From positions 248,001 through 312,000 of the forward strand of contig NZ_NPKR01000007.1 of NCBI RefSeq assembly GCF_008329535.1: a stretch of 64,000 nt of DNA. Reading direction: 5' to 3'. A program made the position numbers and the translations under genes. The notes below the pieces were generated by a model that saw only the letters and a program-made list of their open reading frames with translations, did not search any database and had not been told where the DNA came from. Positions 25,116 through 33,542 of this stretch are shown here, in pieces (the stretch's first letter is position 1; each line of letters opens with the position of its first letter). Source of the stretch: Mycolicibacterium sp. P1-18. Its GTDB lineage: Bacteria; Actinomycetota; Actinomycetes; Mycobacteriales; Mycobacteriaceae.

Positions 25116-26716
25116 GCCGCGGACTCCGAGGAGACGAGATGGGGGCGCACGGGGTCGGCGGCGGTCCACACCTCGTCCAGGCCGCCCACCAGGATGCGAT
25201 GGTCGTGGCGGTGGTCACGCTCTGGGAGGTCTTCGCGGCGATGCAGACCGCGAGTCTCGGTGCGGGCCAACGACGCCGCCGTGATCCATCGGGCCGCGGC
25301 GACCATGGCGATCGCCTGACGCGGCTTGTAGGAATCTCGGCTCGGCACCGCCGCCAGCCCTCCGGACACGTCACGCCACAGGGTCTCGAGCGCCGCGGCG
25401 GACTCGGTGAGCCGGTCCGCCGTCTTCAGATAGCTGCGTAGCGGCGGCAGCACGTGGGACTGGGTGGCGCGGACGACGTCGTCGACGCCCGGTGCTCCGG
25501 CTGGTCCGGGCCGGAGGCCCAGACCTGGTTCCGCCGCTGGGTGCCCGGCCCCGCGGGTACGTCCGCGGCTGAACTCCGCCGCGCCGCGGCCGGCGAAGGT
25601 GCCCGAAGCGATCGCCCACGAGCCGTTGCGACTACCGCCACCGCTCACCGCCCCGGTGATCAGTTCGCGCGTCGCGGCGTCGCCCGCGGCGAAGAGGCCA
25701 GGAACCGTTGTCGCGCAGTCCGGTCCGGTGAGCCGCAGGCCGCCGGTGCCGCGGACCGATCCCTCGTGGACCATCCGGATCGGGTAGGCGGTGGTGAACG
25801 GGTCGATGCCGGCCTTGTCCAGCGGGAGGAAGTAGTTGGGTTGGGCGTCTCGCATCGTCTGACGCATGGCCAGGGGCGCCCGGTCCAGTCGGGCGAACAC
25901 CCGGCGTCCCCGAGCCAACACGCGCTGGGCGTCCTGGCGCCCACCCAGTCCGGGTTCGGTGGCCAGCGGCTGCCCGTCCTCGTCGTAGAAGCTGGCCCAC
26001 TGCAGCATTCGGCCCTTGGTGTGCACGCCCCATTCCGGCGCCAACGCGTACGCGCCGGAAAATTCCATGCCGGAGAGGCTGGCGCCCAGTTCGGCGGCCA
26101 TCAGCAGCCCGTCACCGGTGTCGACGTTGGTGCCGAACGTCCCGGACAGGAAGGCGGTCCCACCCGTCGCCAAGACGACGGCACCAGCCGAGACGTGCCA
26201 CGGCCTGCCGTCGTCCTGTCGGGCGATGCCACTTGCCCCGTCGACGACTCCCTCGGCGTCGGTGCTGAGCGCGAGGGCGGGGTGGTGGTCCAAGATGCGG
26301 ACGCCGCTGCGGTGGGCCTTGCGGCGCATCCGGCGCATGTACTCCGGGCCCTGCAAGCTGCTGCGCAGGGGCTGACCGTCGGGTGCGGACGGGAAGGGAT
26401 ACCCCCACTTGGCCAGTAGCTCGACGCGGTCCCACGAGGTGGCGAGCACGCGAAACATCCACTCCGAGTCGGTGAGTCCGCCGGCGGCCACTTCCGACTC
26501 GCGGACCGACTCCTCCCGGCGCGGGCCCCGCGGGATCAACCACAGGTTGTTGCCCCCGGCCGCGGTCGCACCGCTGGTGCCGCAGAAGCCCTTGTCCACC
26601 AGCGTGACTCGGCTACCTGCCTCCACCGCGGAGATGGCCGCCCAGGTCGCCGCCGGTCCACCCCCGATGATCAGGACGTCGGTGGTCAGCTCGTCGACGT
26701 CAGGACGATTGCCCAT
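25112..26716 (-). CDS. FAD oxidoreductase, fumarate-reductase/AprA-like flavoprotein
   Basis: A 534-residue flavoprotein with the N-terminal dinucleotide motif DVLIIGGGPAATWAAISA (13-30), a GTSGATAAGGNN flavin segment, VVLATGGTAFLSGTF and the C-terminal AAGDAATRELITGAVSGGGSRNGSWAIASGTFAG FAD-binding stretch. The last ~120 residues form a helical domain like that of succinate dehydrogenase/AprA relatives. The fumarate-reductase HPT substrate motif is not apparent, so it is unlikely to be an SdhA/FrdA. It overlaps the ABC ATPase gene by 17 bases and the ferredoxin by four. The transport neighbours suggest oxidation or reduction of an imported sulfur compound. Confidence 0.85.
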   Translation of the reverse strand: MGNRPDVDELTTDVLIIGGGPAATWAAISAVEAGSRVTLVDKGFCGTSGATAAGGNNLWLIPRGPRREESVRESEVAAGGLTDSEWMFRVLATSWDRVELLAKWGYPFPSAPDGQPLRSSLQGPEYMRRMRRKAHRSGVRILDHHPALALSTDAEGVVDGASGIARQDDGRPWHVSAGAVVLATGGTAFLSGTFGTNVDTGDGLLMAAELGASLSGMEFSGAYALAPEWGVHTKGRMLQWASFYDEDGQPLATEPGLGGRQDAQRVLARGRRVFARLDRAPLAMRQTMRDAQPNYFLPLDKAGIDPFTTAYPIRMVHEGSVRGTGGLRLTGPDCATTVPGLFAAGDAATRELITGAVSGGGSRNGSWAIASGTFAGRGAAEFSRGRTRGAGHPAAEPGLGLRPGPAGAPGVDDVVRATQSHVLPPLRSYLKTADRLTESAAALETLWRDVSGGLAAVPSRDSYKPRQAIAMVAAARWITAASLARTETRGLHRREDLPERDHRHDHRILVGGLDEVWTAADPVRPHLVSSESAA

Positions 26717-27470
26717 TGCCGACCTCCTCTCGCACCCCGAGCTCGGCGAGCAGGGTGCGGCGCAGCTCGTCGAATCCGTCGTCGCCCCGGCTGCGGGGGA
26801 AGGGCAGGTTCACCGGGCGGTCCAGAGACACCCGCCCACCGGAGAGCACCACCACCCGGTCCGCGAGCAGGATGGCCTCGTCGACGTCATGGGTGACGTG
26901 AAGGACGGCCATGTGCCTGCGGGCCCACAGGTCGTGCAGCAGCCGGTACATCTTCAGCCGGGTCAGGGCGTCGAGCGCGCCGAACGGTTCGTCGAGTAGG
27001 AGCAGGTCGGGTTCGCGAACCAAGGCCCTGGCCAGCGAAACGCGTTGCGCCTCACCTCCCGACAGCATCAACGGCCAGGATCGATCCTTGTCGGAGAGAC
27101 CCACCTCGGCAAGCGCGGCGCGCCCGCGGGCGTCACGGCCACGCGAGTCCGTTCGGTCGTAGGCCAGCGCGAAGGTGACGTTGGCCAAGGCTCGGCGCCA
27201 CGGCAGCAGCCGCGGGCTTTGGAAGACGACGGCGCGCGAGCGGGGCGCGACGACCGATCCGGTGACGTGCTCGTCCAGTCCGGCGATCGCCCGCAGCAGC
27301 GTGCTCTTTCCGGAGCCCGAGCGGCCGAGCATCGCCACGAACTCGCCGTCGGCGATGTCGAGCTCGAAGTCGTCGAGCACCTGCTGCGGCCCGAAGTTGC
27401 GGCGCAATCCGCGGATCGTGACAACGGCCGGGTTCACGCGAGACCCCGCTGACCACTCACGCGACTCCAT
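26700..27470 (-). CDS. ABC transporter ATPase, sulfonate/nitrate/taurine type (SsuB-like)
   Basis: About 256 residues with Walker A GRSGSGKS (49-56), Q-loop VVFQSPRLLPW (81-91), signature LSGGEAQ (136-142), Walker B LLLLDEP (156-162) and switch H194. The short ATPase and its QSPRLLPW loop are typical of SsuB/TauB/NrtD. The ATG at 27470 lies inside the permease gene (14-base overlap). A GTG near 27436 is an alternative. It energises import by the adjacent permease and binding protein. Confidence 0.9.
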   Translation of the reverse strand: MESREWSAGSRVNPAVVTIRGLRRNFGPQQVLDDFELDIADGEFVAMLGRSGSGKSTLLRAIAGLDEHVTGSVVAPRSRAVVFQSPRLLPWRRALANVTFALAYDRTDSRGRDARGRAALAEVGLSDKDRSWPLMLSGGEAQRVSLARALVREPDLLLLDEPFGALDALTRLKMYRLLHDLWARRHMAVLHVTHDVDEAILLADRVVVLSGGRVSLDRPVNLPFPRSRGDDGFDELRRTLLAELGVREEVGNGQSS

Positions 27471-28320
27471 CGAACCCGTTGCGCCACGACAGAAGCAGCC
27501 GCTCCAGGGCCCGCACGAAGGCATACGACAGCAGGCCGGCGATCGCATAGATGACGATGACCAGCAACGAGATGTCGAACTGAAGGTTCGTCTGTGCCCG
27601 CGACATCAGGTAGCCGATGCCCTTGGTGGTGTTGATCATTTCGGCAAAGATCAGGCTGAGCCACGCACTCGACAAACCGAGACGGAGTCCCACCAGGAAG
27701 TTGGGCATGGCGCCGGGCAGGATGACCTGGGTGATCAGGGCGCTGCGGCGCGCCTTCAAGGTCTGGGCCATCTCGACCAATTGCCGGTCGACACCGCGGA
27801 TTCCGGCGTAGGTGTTGATGTAGATCGCGATGGCCACACCGGTGGTGATGAGTACTATCTTGGGTCCCTCGCCGATGCCCATCCAAATGATGAGCAACGG
27901 CGTGAGCGCGAAATTCGGTACGGCCTTGAAGATCTGCATCGTCCAGTCGAGGAGGTCCTCGCCCGTGCGCGTCAGGCCGGCGACGACCGCGAGCGCCACG
28001 CCGACGAGGATGCCGAGGATCGTCCCGGTGAGCACCCGCGTCGCCGAGGCTCCGATGTGGGTGGCGAGTTCCCCGTCGCCGAGTAGCCGCCACGCGGTGG
28101 CGGCGACCTGAGAGGGCGGTGGGAACAGATCGGGGTCGAGCCACCCCGTCGCGGCACCCACGGCCCACGCCGCGAGGATGACGACGGGGCCCACCATGCG
28201 GCGCACCGCACGTGGTGTGCGCGCCCAAAGTCCCCTTCTGGCGCGGTGTTCGGCGACGACCTCGACCAGGTCGGGGCCGGGTTGCGCAGCGGTGACCGCG
28301 ACGGCCTCTGCGGTGGTCAC
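27457..28320 (-). CDS. ABC transporter permease, SsuC-like
   Basis: A 287-residue inner-membrane permease with six predicted helices and the BPD signature LVEMAQTLKARRSALITQVILPGAMPNFLVGLRLGLSSAW, the ATPase-coupling EAA loop of the sulfonate/nitrate/taurine group. GTG 28320 overlaps the binding-protein stop (GTGA), so it is translationally coupled. A ~40-residue polar N-terminal extension precedes the first helix. Confidence 0.9.
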   Translation of the reverse strand: MTTAEAVAVTAAQPGPDLVEVVAEHRARRGLWARTPRAVRRMVGPVVILAAWAVGAATGWLDPDLFPPPSQVAATAWRLLGDGELATHIGASATRVLTGTILGILVGVALAVVAGLTRTGEDLLDWTMQIFKAVPNFALTPLLIIWMGIGEGPKIVLITTGVAIAIYINTYAGIRGVDRQLVEMAQTLKARRSALITQVILPGAMPNFLVGLRLGLSSAWLSLIFAEMINTTKGIGYLMSRAQTNLQFDISLLVIVIYAIAGLLSYAFVRALERLLLSWRNGFDGVA

Positions 28321-29276
28321 GGCTTGGCGCCGATCCAGTCGGTGACGGAGTACTGGCCGGCCAGCGAACCGTCGGCGTTGAGGAAGTCGTAGGCATCCTG
28401 AAGCTGCTTCACGCCGATTGCGGGGAACGGCTCGGTGTTGAACTCGTCGGCCTGGGTCGACTGCTTGACGTAGTCGAACTTGGTGCCGTCGGTGTCGGCG
28501 ACCCAGTGCAGATAGTCGTCGAAGTTCTTCTGGATGTCGGCGTTGACCGCGGTAATTGCGCGCTGCCATGCAACGCGGAAGTCGGGATGGCCGTCGGTGA
28601 AGGACGTCAGCGCGATGTTGGTTCCGGTGCTGCCCATGCCATGTCGCGACAGGCTGTCGATGACTGGATAGCCCTTCTGCTGCAGGTCGACCGAGCTCGC
28701 GCCGCTGAGGACCGTGGCGTCGATCTGACCCGAACTCAGTCCGGCGATCGATTCAGGGGTTGGTACGTCCTTCACCTCGATCTTGCCCGTGAGGCCGGCA
28801 GCCTCGATCAGCTGCCGGGCGGTGCGGTCGCGGATCGTTCCCTGCGGCGCGGTGATGTCCTTGCCAATCAGACCCTGAATGTTGGTGGGACCGCCGCGTG
28901 CGCCGATGAGCTGCATGTCGCTGTTCACCGAATCGAACGAGAGGAGAACCACTTTGGGGTCGCGGCTGCGCGCCCGAAGGGCAGGGTTGTCGCCAACGGC
29001 GGCCACGTCGACGGCGCCCGCGATGAGGGCCGAGACGGCGTCGCCACCGGACTGGAAGAAGGAGTACTCGATCTTGTCGACCCCGGCCGCCTTCAGTTCC
29101 TTGGTCAGGATGCCCTGCCGGTCGCCCCATCCCAGTGAACCGGCTGGGGTCCCGGTGACCGACGTCGCGCCGATCCGCAGGGTGTACCCACCCGAATTCC
29201 CGTCGCCACTGCTGCAGGCGACGGCGGTGGCGAGGAGGGCGGTCGCCAGTACGGCGTGGAACAAACGGCTGAGCAT
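28317..29276 (-). CDS. ABC transporter substrate-binding lipoprotein, SsuA-like
   Basis: A 319-residue exported lipoprotein with signal sequence and lipobox TAVAC (lipidated C21), followed by an NMT1/SsuA-like periplasmic-binding fold (LRIGATSVTGTP, AGAVDVAAVGDNPAL, GKDITAPQGTIRDRTARQLIEAAGL). These segments bind sulfonates, taurine, nitrate or thiamine-precursor type ligands in relatives. It is the first gene of a five-gene operon ending in the flavoprotein and ferredoxin. Its ribosome binding site is GGAGGCC. Confidence 0.9.
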   Translation of the reverse strand: MLSRLFHAVLATALLATAVACSSGDGNSGGYTLRIGATSVTGTPAGSLGWGDRQGILTKELKAAGVDKIEYSFFQSGGDAVSALIAGAVDVAAVGDNPALRARSRDPKVVLLSFDSVNSDMQLIGARGGPTNIQGLIGKDITAPQGTIRDRTARQLIEAAGLTGKIEVKDVPTPESIAGLSSGQIDATVLSGASSVDLQQKGYPVIDSLSRHGMGSTGTNIALTSFTDGHPDFRVAWQRAITAVNADIQKNFDDYLHWVADTDGTKFDYVKQSTQADEFNTEPFPAIGVKQLQDAYDFLNADGSLAGQYSVTDWIGAKP

Positions 29277-29353
29277 TGGAGTGGGGCCTCCGGATCGAAT
29301 CTGTGGCAGAACGCACGGACGTTCAGTACAGACGACTCACAGATTGGGGTCGA

Positions 29354-29384
29354 TCGTTACGCTCGTGTTGACCCGAACGTCAAC
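29354..29384 (-). promoter_or_regulatory. Promoter with overlapping palindrome for the transporter operon
   Basis: On the minus strand TTGACG (29378-29383), 18 bases and TAACGA (29354-29359) lie about 78 bases upstream of the binding-protein ATG. The -35 is embedded in the inverted repeat GTTGACCCGAACGTCAAC (29367-29384), with perfect six-base arms. This looks like an operator whose occupancy would block the promoter. The regulator is not encoded nearby. Confidence 0.6.
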
Positions 29385-29439
29385 GACGTCCGGCGCAGGC
29401 CTCAGAAGTCCCTGCGGCGCAGGCGGATTGCCGGACGGC

Positions 29440-30027
29440 TCAGCGGCACCAACGGCCCGTGGCCGGCAGGAGCGCCAGGGTGATCGCGGCCACGGGCAGC
29501 ACCGGGATGCCGTAGACGAGTTTCGGCAGATCCGCGCCGGCGACGAAGAGGCCGGCGAAGATCATCAGCGCGACGATGGACCCGACGACGATCAGCAGCC
29601 GGCCGATGCGTTGGCGGAGCAGCAGGGAGATCAGCCCGCCGATGGTCGCCGCGGCCGACACCGCGGTCAGGAAACCGATTGCGATGCAGAACAATTCGTC
29701 TGTACCCCACCAGCCGCTGATGAGCGACGTGGCGATGACGGCGGTGGCCCAGCCGCTGATGATGCTGACCGTCGCGGTGGCGGACGCCGCGACGGGGCTC
29801 TGACGGTTGACGGGCTGGTGCTGCGGCGGCGGCAAGGGGAACGGGGGCGGCGCGGCCTGCGGGATGAAGCTGGTCTGCGGTTCGGGCGCCGCGGGGAACG
29901 CTCCGGTCGGATGCCGGCGGATGATGCCGGTGTGCTGCTCCGAGAAGTCGGGAGGCGGTGGTGGGGCAGCTTCGGGCTGCCGCCGGATGATGCGGGTTTC
30001 CTCGGACGGGGGTCCGCCGGACGTCAC
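29440..30027 (-). CDS. Proline-rich membrane protein downstream of the M23 peptidase
   Basis: A 195-residue protein of unknown function. The N-terminal ~75 residues are Pro-rich and contain two repeats, TRIIRRQP and TGIIRRHP. About 100 residues with four hydrophobic segments follow, ending in a short basic tail. GTG 30027 is three bases after the stop of the M23 gene, so both are probably co-transcribed. The layout (disordered cytoplasmic N-terminus plus four helices) is common for mycobacterial cell-envelope accessory proteins. No domain is recognised. Confidence 0.75.
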   Translation of the reverse strand: MTSGGPPSEETRIIRRQPEAAPPPPPDFSEQHTGIIRRHPTGAFPAAPEPQTSFIPQAAPPPFPLPPPQHQPVNRQSPVAASATATVSIISGWATAVIATSLISGWWGTDELFCIAIGFLTAVSAAATIGGLISLLLRQRIGRLLIVVGSIVALMIFAGLFVAGADLPKLVYGIPVLPVAAITLALLPATGRWCR

Positions 30028-30030
30028 CGG

Positions 30031-31080
30031 TCAGCCGACGTAGTTGCCGGGGCTTAGACCCTTCGCGGCGAGCCACGGCACGGGGTCGACGAAGTCGGTG
30101 CCGTTCTTCAGGACCGAGAAGTGCAGGTGCGGTCCGGTGGACTGACCGCGGTTGCCGATGGTGGCGATCTGGTCGCCGGCCATGACGCGTTCCCCGGGGG
30201 TGACGAGCCACGTGTTGACGTGGCCGTACAGCGTGACGGTGCCGTCGGAGTGCCGGATCTTGACCCAGGCGCCGTAACCTGCGGTGAGCCCGGCGTCGGT
30301 GACCACGCCGTCGGCGGCGGCCACGATGGGCGTGCCGATCGAGTTGGCGATGTCGATGCCGGCGTGCAAGACGCCCCAGCGGTATCCGAAGCCGGACGTC
30401 CAGACTCCGCGCGCGGGCATGACGTACATGGGCCTGGCGAGGCGCGCCTCGCGTTCGGCGCGCTCGGCGGCGAAGGCGGCACCGTTGGCCAGTTCCTGGC
30501 TGTGTACGGCCTCGCTGGCGACCGGGGCGACGGTGACGATCTGCATGCCGTCGGAGGAGCCGGTGATGGCGGCGCCGTCGACGAAGGCGTTGGGACCGGC
30601 GGCGACCATCTGCTCGACGGGGGCCTTGTCGGTGGAGTTGACCACGGAGTAGGCGGCTGCGGCCGTTGCTCCGGCGGCCATCGCGGCGGCGACCAGCCGG
30701 GCCTTGACGTGACCGTCGCCCACCTTGCGGTGCAGCCCGCGGCGGCTCGACATGTCGATGACGTCGGTGTTCTCCATGCCGTCGCTGACGTCGGTGTAGC
30801 TGTCGCGGTAGGCGTGGGCGGAACGGCGCGCGTCGGCGGAGGTGGGACGGAACTGTGCGGGGACCACCAGGCGCAGCGGCGTCAGGTCGTCGGTGTCGTG
30901 CATGTCGTCGAGCTCGGGGGCGCGGATCACCCGTGACTCGCGGTCGAAGGCGCCGGCGTTGCTGAATTCCAGGTCGTCGAGATCGCCGAATTCGTTGAAC
31001 GGGATGATGTCGGTGGTAGTGGCGTCAAAGTGGGTCGTCGAGGTTTCACGAGATGCTCGTGACGAACCTTGCTCAGCCAA
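30031..31080 (-). CDS. Membrane-anchored M23-family (LytM) peptidase
   Basis: A 349-residue protein matching, from memory, Rv0950c. It has a cytoplasmic N-terminal region of ~125 residues, one membrane helix (about 127-147), a linker, then a LytM zinc peptidase domain with H239xxxD243, H287 and H318xH320. The domain cleaves peptidoglycan cross-bridges or, as in EnvC-like proteins, controls amidases; here all zinc ligands look present. It starts at TTG 31080 with the ribosome binding site GAAGGAC. It is divergent from sucC with a Crp-like site between. Confidence 0.88.
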   Translation of the reverse strand: MAEQGSSRASRETSTTHFDATTTDIIPFNEFGDLDDLEFSNAGAFDRESRVIRAPELDDMHDTDDLTPLRLVVPAQFRPTSADARRSAHAYRDSYTDVSDGMENTDVIDMSSRRGLHRKVGDGHVKARLVAAAMAAGATAAAAYSVVNSTDKAPVEQMVAAGPNAFVDGAAITGSSDGMQIVTVAPVASEAVHSQELANGAAFAAERAEREARLARPMYVMPARGVWTSGFGYRWGVLHAGIDIANSIGTPIVAAADGVVTDAGLTAGYGAWVKIRHSDGTVTLYGHVNTWLVTPGERVMAGDQIATIGNRGQSTGPHLHFSVLKNGTDFVDPVPWLAAKGLSPGNYVG

Positions 31081-31183
31081 CCTAAATGTCCTTCGCGCCG
31101 TGACCGTACCGTTACTTAGACCAGAGGCACGTTAACCAAAATCCAATGTTGGTGGCAACCCGTGGCCGTATTCCACCGAATAT

Positions 31184-31199
31184 TGTGACTTGTATCACT
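31184..31199. promoter_or_regulatory. Crp-like site between the M23 peptidase gene and sucC
   Basis: TGTGACTTGTATCACT matches the mycobacterial Crp consensus TGTGA-N6-TCACA at nine of ten defined positions. It lies 142 bases upstream of sucC and 104 bases upstream of the M23 start codon, so it could serve either. cAMP control of the TCA enzyme genes or the wall peptidase is an inference. Confidence 0.65.
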
Positions 31200-31341
31200 A
31201 CAAGGGTCCCGGTGAGATGTGCCACATGCCCGGTGGGCGGTGCAGGTCACATTGGGGTGTGTGGATAAAGTTCCTACCGAGCCATTCTGGCCGAAACGTA
31301 GGTAAACAACCAATCAGTCAAAGCAGACAGACGGTGAGCCC

Positions 31342-32505
31342 ATGGATCTCTTCGAATACCAGGCGAAGGAGCTGTTCGCCAAGCACGAGGTACCCACGAC
31401 ACCCGGTCGGGTGACCGACACCGCCGAGGACGCCAAGGCGATCGCCGAGGAAATCGGCAAGCCCGTGATGGTGAAGGCGCAGGTCAAGGTCGGCGGTCGT
31501 GGCAAGGCGGGCGGCGTGAAGTACGCAGCCACCCCCGACGACGCCTTCACTCACGCGCAGGACATCCTCGGCCTGGACATCAAGGGCCACGTCGTGAAGA
31601 AGTTGCTGGTCGCCGAGGCCAGTGACATCGCCGAGGAGTACTACATCTCCTTCCTGCTGGACCGGTCGAACCGCACCTACCTCGCCATGTGCTCCGTCGA
31701 GGGCGGCGTGGAGATCGAGGAAGTCGCCGCGACCAAGCCCGAGCGGCTCGCGAAGGTGCCCGTCGACGCCGTCAAGGGTGTCGACCTGACTTTCGCCCGC
31801 TCGATCGCCGAGCAGGGTCACCTGCCCGCCGAGGTGCTCGACGCCGCCGCCGTGACCATCCAGAAGCTGTGGGAGGTCTTCGTCGGCGAGGACGCCACGC
31901 TGGTCGAGGTCAACCCGTTGGTGCGCACGCCCGACGACCAGATCCTCGCCCTCGACGGCAAGGTCACCCTCGACGCCAACGCCGACTTCCGTCAGCCCGG
32001 GCACGAGGAGTTCGAGGACAGGGACGCCACCGATCCCCTCGAGCTGAAGGCCAAGGAGAACGACCTCAACTACGTCAAGCTCGACGGCGCGGTCGGCATC
32101 ATCGGCAACGGCGCGGGACTGGTCATGTCCACCCTCGACGTCGTCGCGTACGCCGGTGAGAAGCACGGCGGCGTGAAGCCCGCCAACTTCCTCGACATCG
32201 GTGGCGGTGCCTCGGCCGAGGTGATGGCCAACGGTCTCGACGTCATCCTGGGCGACAGCCAGGTCAAGAGCGTGTTCGTCAACGTCTTCGGTGGCATCAC
32301 CGCGTGTGACGCGGTGGCCAACGGCATCGTCGGCGCCCTGAAGAAGCTCGGCGACAGTGCGAACAAGCCGCTCGTCGTCCGCCTCGACGGCAACAACGTC
32401 GAAGAGGGTCGCCGCATCCTCGATGAGGCGAATCACCCCCTGGTGATCCAGGCCGAGACGATGGACGCCGGTGCCGACAAGGCCGCCGAGCTGGCGAACA
32501 AGTAA
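31342..32505 (+). CDS. sucC: Succinate-CoA ligase (ADP-forming), beta subunit
   Basis: A 387-residue ATP-grasp subunit (MDLFEYQAKELFAKHEVPTTPGRV, KAQVKVGGRGKAGGVK, and the C-terminal FLDIGGGASAEVMANGLDVIL and NVFGGITACDAVANGIV) that binds nucleotide and succinate. With SucD it makes succinate and ATP from succinyl-CoA in the TCA cycle. It is followed after 12 bases by sucD. Confidence 0.98.
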   Translation: MDLFEYQAKELFAKHEVPTTPGRVTDTAEDAKAIAEEIGKPVMVKAQVKVGGRGKAGGVKYAATPDDAFTHAQDILGLDIKGHVVKKLLVAEASDIAEEYYISFLLDRSNRTYLAMCSVEGGVEIEEVAATKPERLAKVPVDAVKGVDLTFARSIAEQGHLPAEVLDAAAVTIQKLWEVFVGEDATLVEVNPLVRTPDDQILALDGKVTLDANADFRQPGHEEFEDRDATDPLELKAKENDLNYVKLDGAVGIIGNGAGLVMSTLDVVAYAGEKHGGVKPANFLDIGGGASAEVMANGLDVILGDSQVKSVFVNVFGGITACDAVANGIVGALKKLGDSANKPLVVRLDGNNVEEGRRILDEANHPLVIQAETMDAGADKAAELANK

Positions 32506-32517
32506 GGGACGCTTGAT

Positions 32518-33420
32518 ATGTCGATTTTTCTGAATAAGGACAGCAAGGTCATCGTCCAGGGCATCACGGGCGGCGAGGGCACCAAGCACACCGCGCTGAT
32601 GCTGAAGGCGGGCACCCAGGTGGTCGGCGGCGTCAACGCGCGCAAGGCCGGTACCAAGGTCTCGCACAAGGACTCCGACGGCAACGACGTCGAGTTGCCG
32701 GTGTTCGGCAGCGTCGCCGAGGCCATGAAGGAGACCGGCGCCGACGTGTCGATCGCCTTCGTGCCGCCGGCCTTCTCCAAGGACGCGATCATCGAGGCCG
32801 TCGACGCCGAGATCCCCCTCCTGGTGGTCATCACCGAGGGAATCCCCGTGCAGGACAGCGCCTTCGCGTGGGCCTACAACGTCGAGAAGGGCAAGAAGAC
32901 CCGGATCATCGGGCCGAACTGCCCCGGCATCATCACCCCCGGTGAGTCGCTGGTCGGCATCACGCCGAACAACATCACCGGCAAGGGCCCGATCGGCCTG
33001 GTGTCGAAGTCCGGCACGCTGACCTACCAGATGATGTACGAGCTGCGCGATCTCGGCTTCTCGACCGCCATCGGCATCGGCGGCGACCCGGTCATCGGCA
33101 CCACCCACATCGACGCCATCGAGGCGTTCGAGAAGGATCCCGATACCAAGGTCATCGTGATGATCGGCGAAATCGGCGGCGACGCCGAGGAGAAGGCCGC
33201 CGACTACATCAAGGCCAACGTCACCAAGCCGGTCGTCGGCTACGTCGCTGGCTTCACCGCACCCGAGGGCAAGACGATGGGCCATGCCGGCGCCATCGTG
33301 TCCGACGGTGCCGGTACCGCCGACGGCAAGAAGGTGGCACTGGAGGCCGCGGGCGTCAAGGTCGGCAAGACGCCGTCGGAGACCGCCAAGCTGGCCAGAG
33401 AGATCCTCGAAGGCCTGTAA
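32518..33420 (+). CDS. sucD: Succinate-CoA ligase, alpha subunit
   Basis: A 300-residue CoA-binding subunit with the Rossmann segment KVIVQGITGGEGTKHTALMLKAGTQVVGGVN and the phosphorylated histidine H256 in TMGHAGAIVSDGAG. It forms the heteromeric TCA enzyme with SucC. A strong hairpin directly after the stop probably ends the operon. Confidence 0.98.
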   Translation: MSIFLNKDSKVIVQGITGGEGTKHTALMLKAGTQVVGGVNARKAGTKVSHKDSDGNDVELPVFGSVAEAMKETGADVSIAFVPPAFSKDAIIEAVDAEIPLLVVITEGIPVQDSAFAWAYNVEKGKKTRIIGPNCPGIITPGESLVGITPNNITGKGPIGLVSKSGTLTYQMMYELRDLGFSTAIGIGGDPVIGTTHIDAIEAFEKDPDTKVIVMIGEIGGDAEEKAADYIKANVTKPVVGYVAGFTAPEGKTMGHAGAIVSDGAGTADGKKVALEAAGVKVGKTPSETAKLAREILEGL

Positions 33421-33434
33421 CCAGAACGTCGAGT

Positions 33435-33480
33435 GTGCGGCCAGATCGCGAATCCTTCGGGATACCCGATCTGGCCGCAC
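33435..33480 (+). terminator. Hairpin terminator after sucCD
   Basis: GTGCGGCCAGATCG (33435-33448) pairs perfectly with CGATCTGGCCGCAC (33467-33480). Inside it ATCC-TTCG-GGAT (33452-33463) forms a second stem capped by a UUCG tetraloop. It begins 14 bases after the sucD stop and is followed by a short TTTCGTT tract. Confidence 0.8.
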
Positions 33481-33506
33481 TTTCGTTGGGGTGGGTAACG
33501 CGAAGT

Positions 33507-33520
33507 TGGAACACGTTCCA
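33507..33520. promoter_or_regulatory. KstR-type operator (thiolase-like gene)
   Basis: TGGAACACGTTCCA is a palindrome fitting TnnAACnnGTTnnA. It lies just upstream of a -10 hexamer TAGCCT (33529-33534), which precedes the ATG by eight bases. Repressor binding between -35 and -10 would silence the gene. Confidence 0.85.
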
Positions 33521-33542
33521 GTTTCGGTTAGCCTGACGAACT

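Noticed and set aside
31318..33480. A 720-codon open frame on the minus strand opposite sucC and sucD
   Set aside because: It is a high-GC antisense frame. The plus strand encodes unmistakable SucC/SucD, while the minus frame gives Val/Asp/Gly/Leu-rich sequence without any domain.
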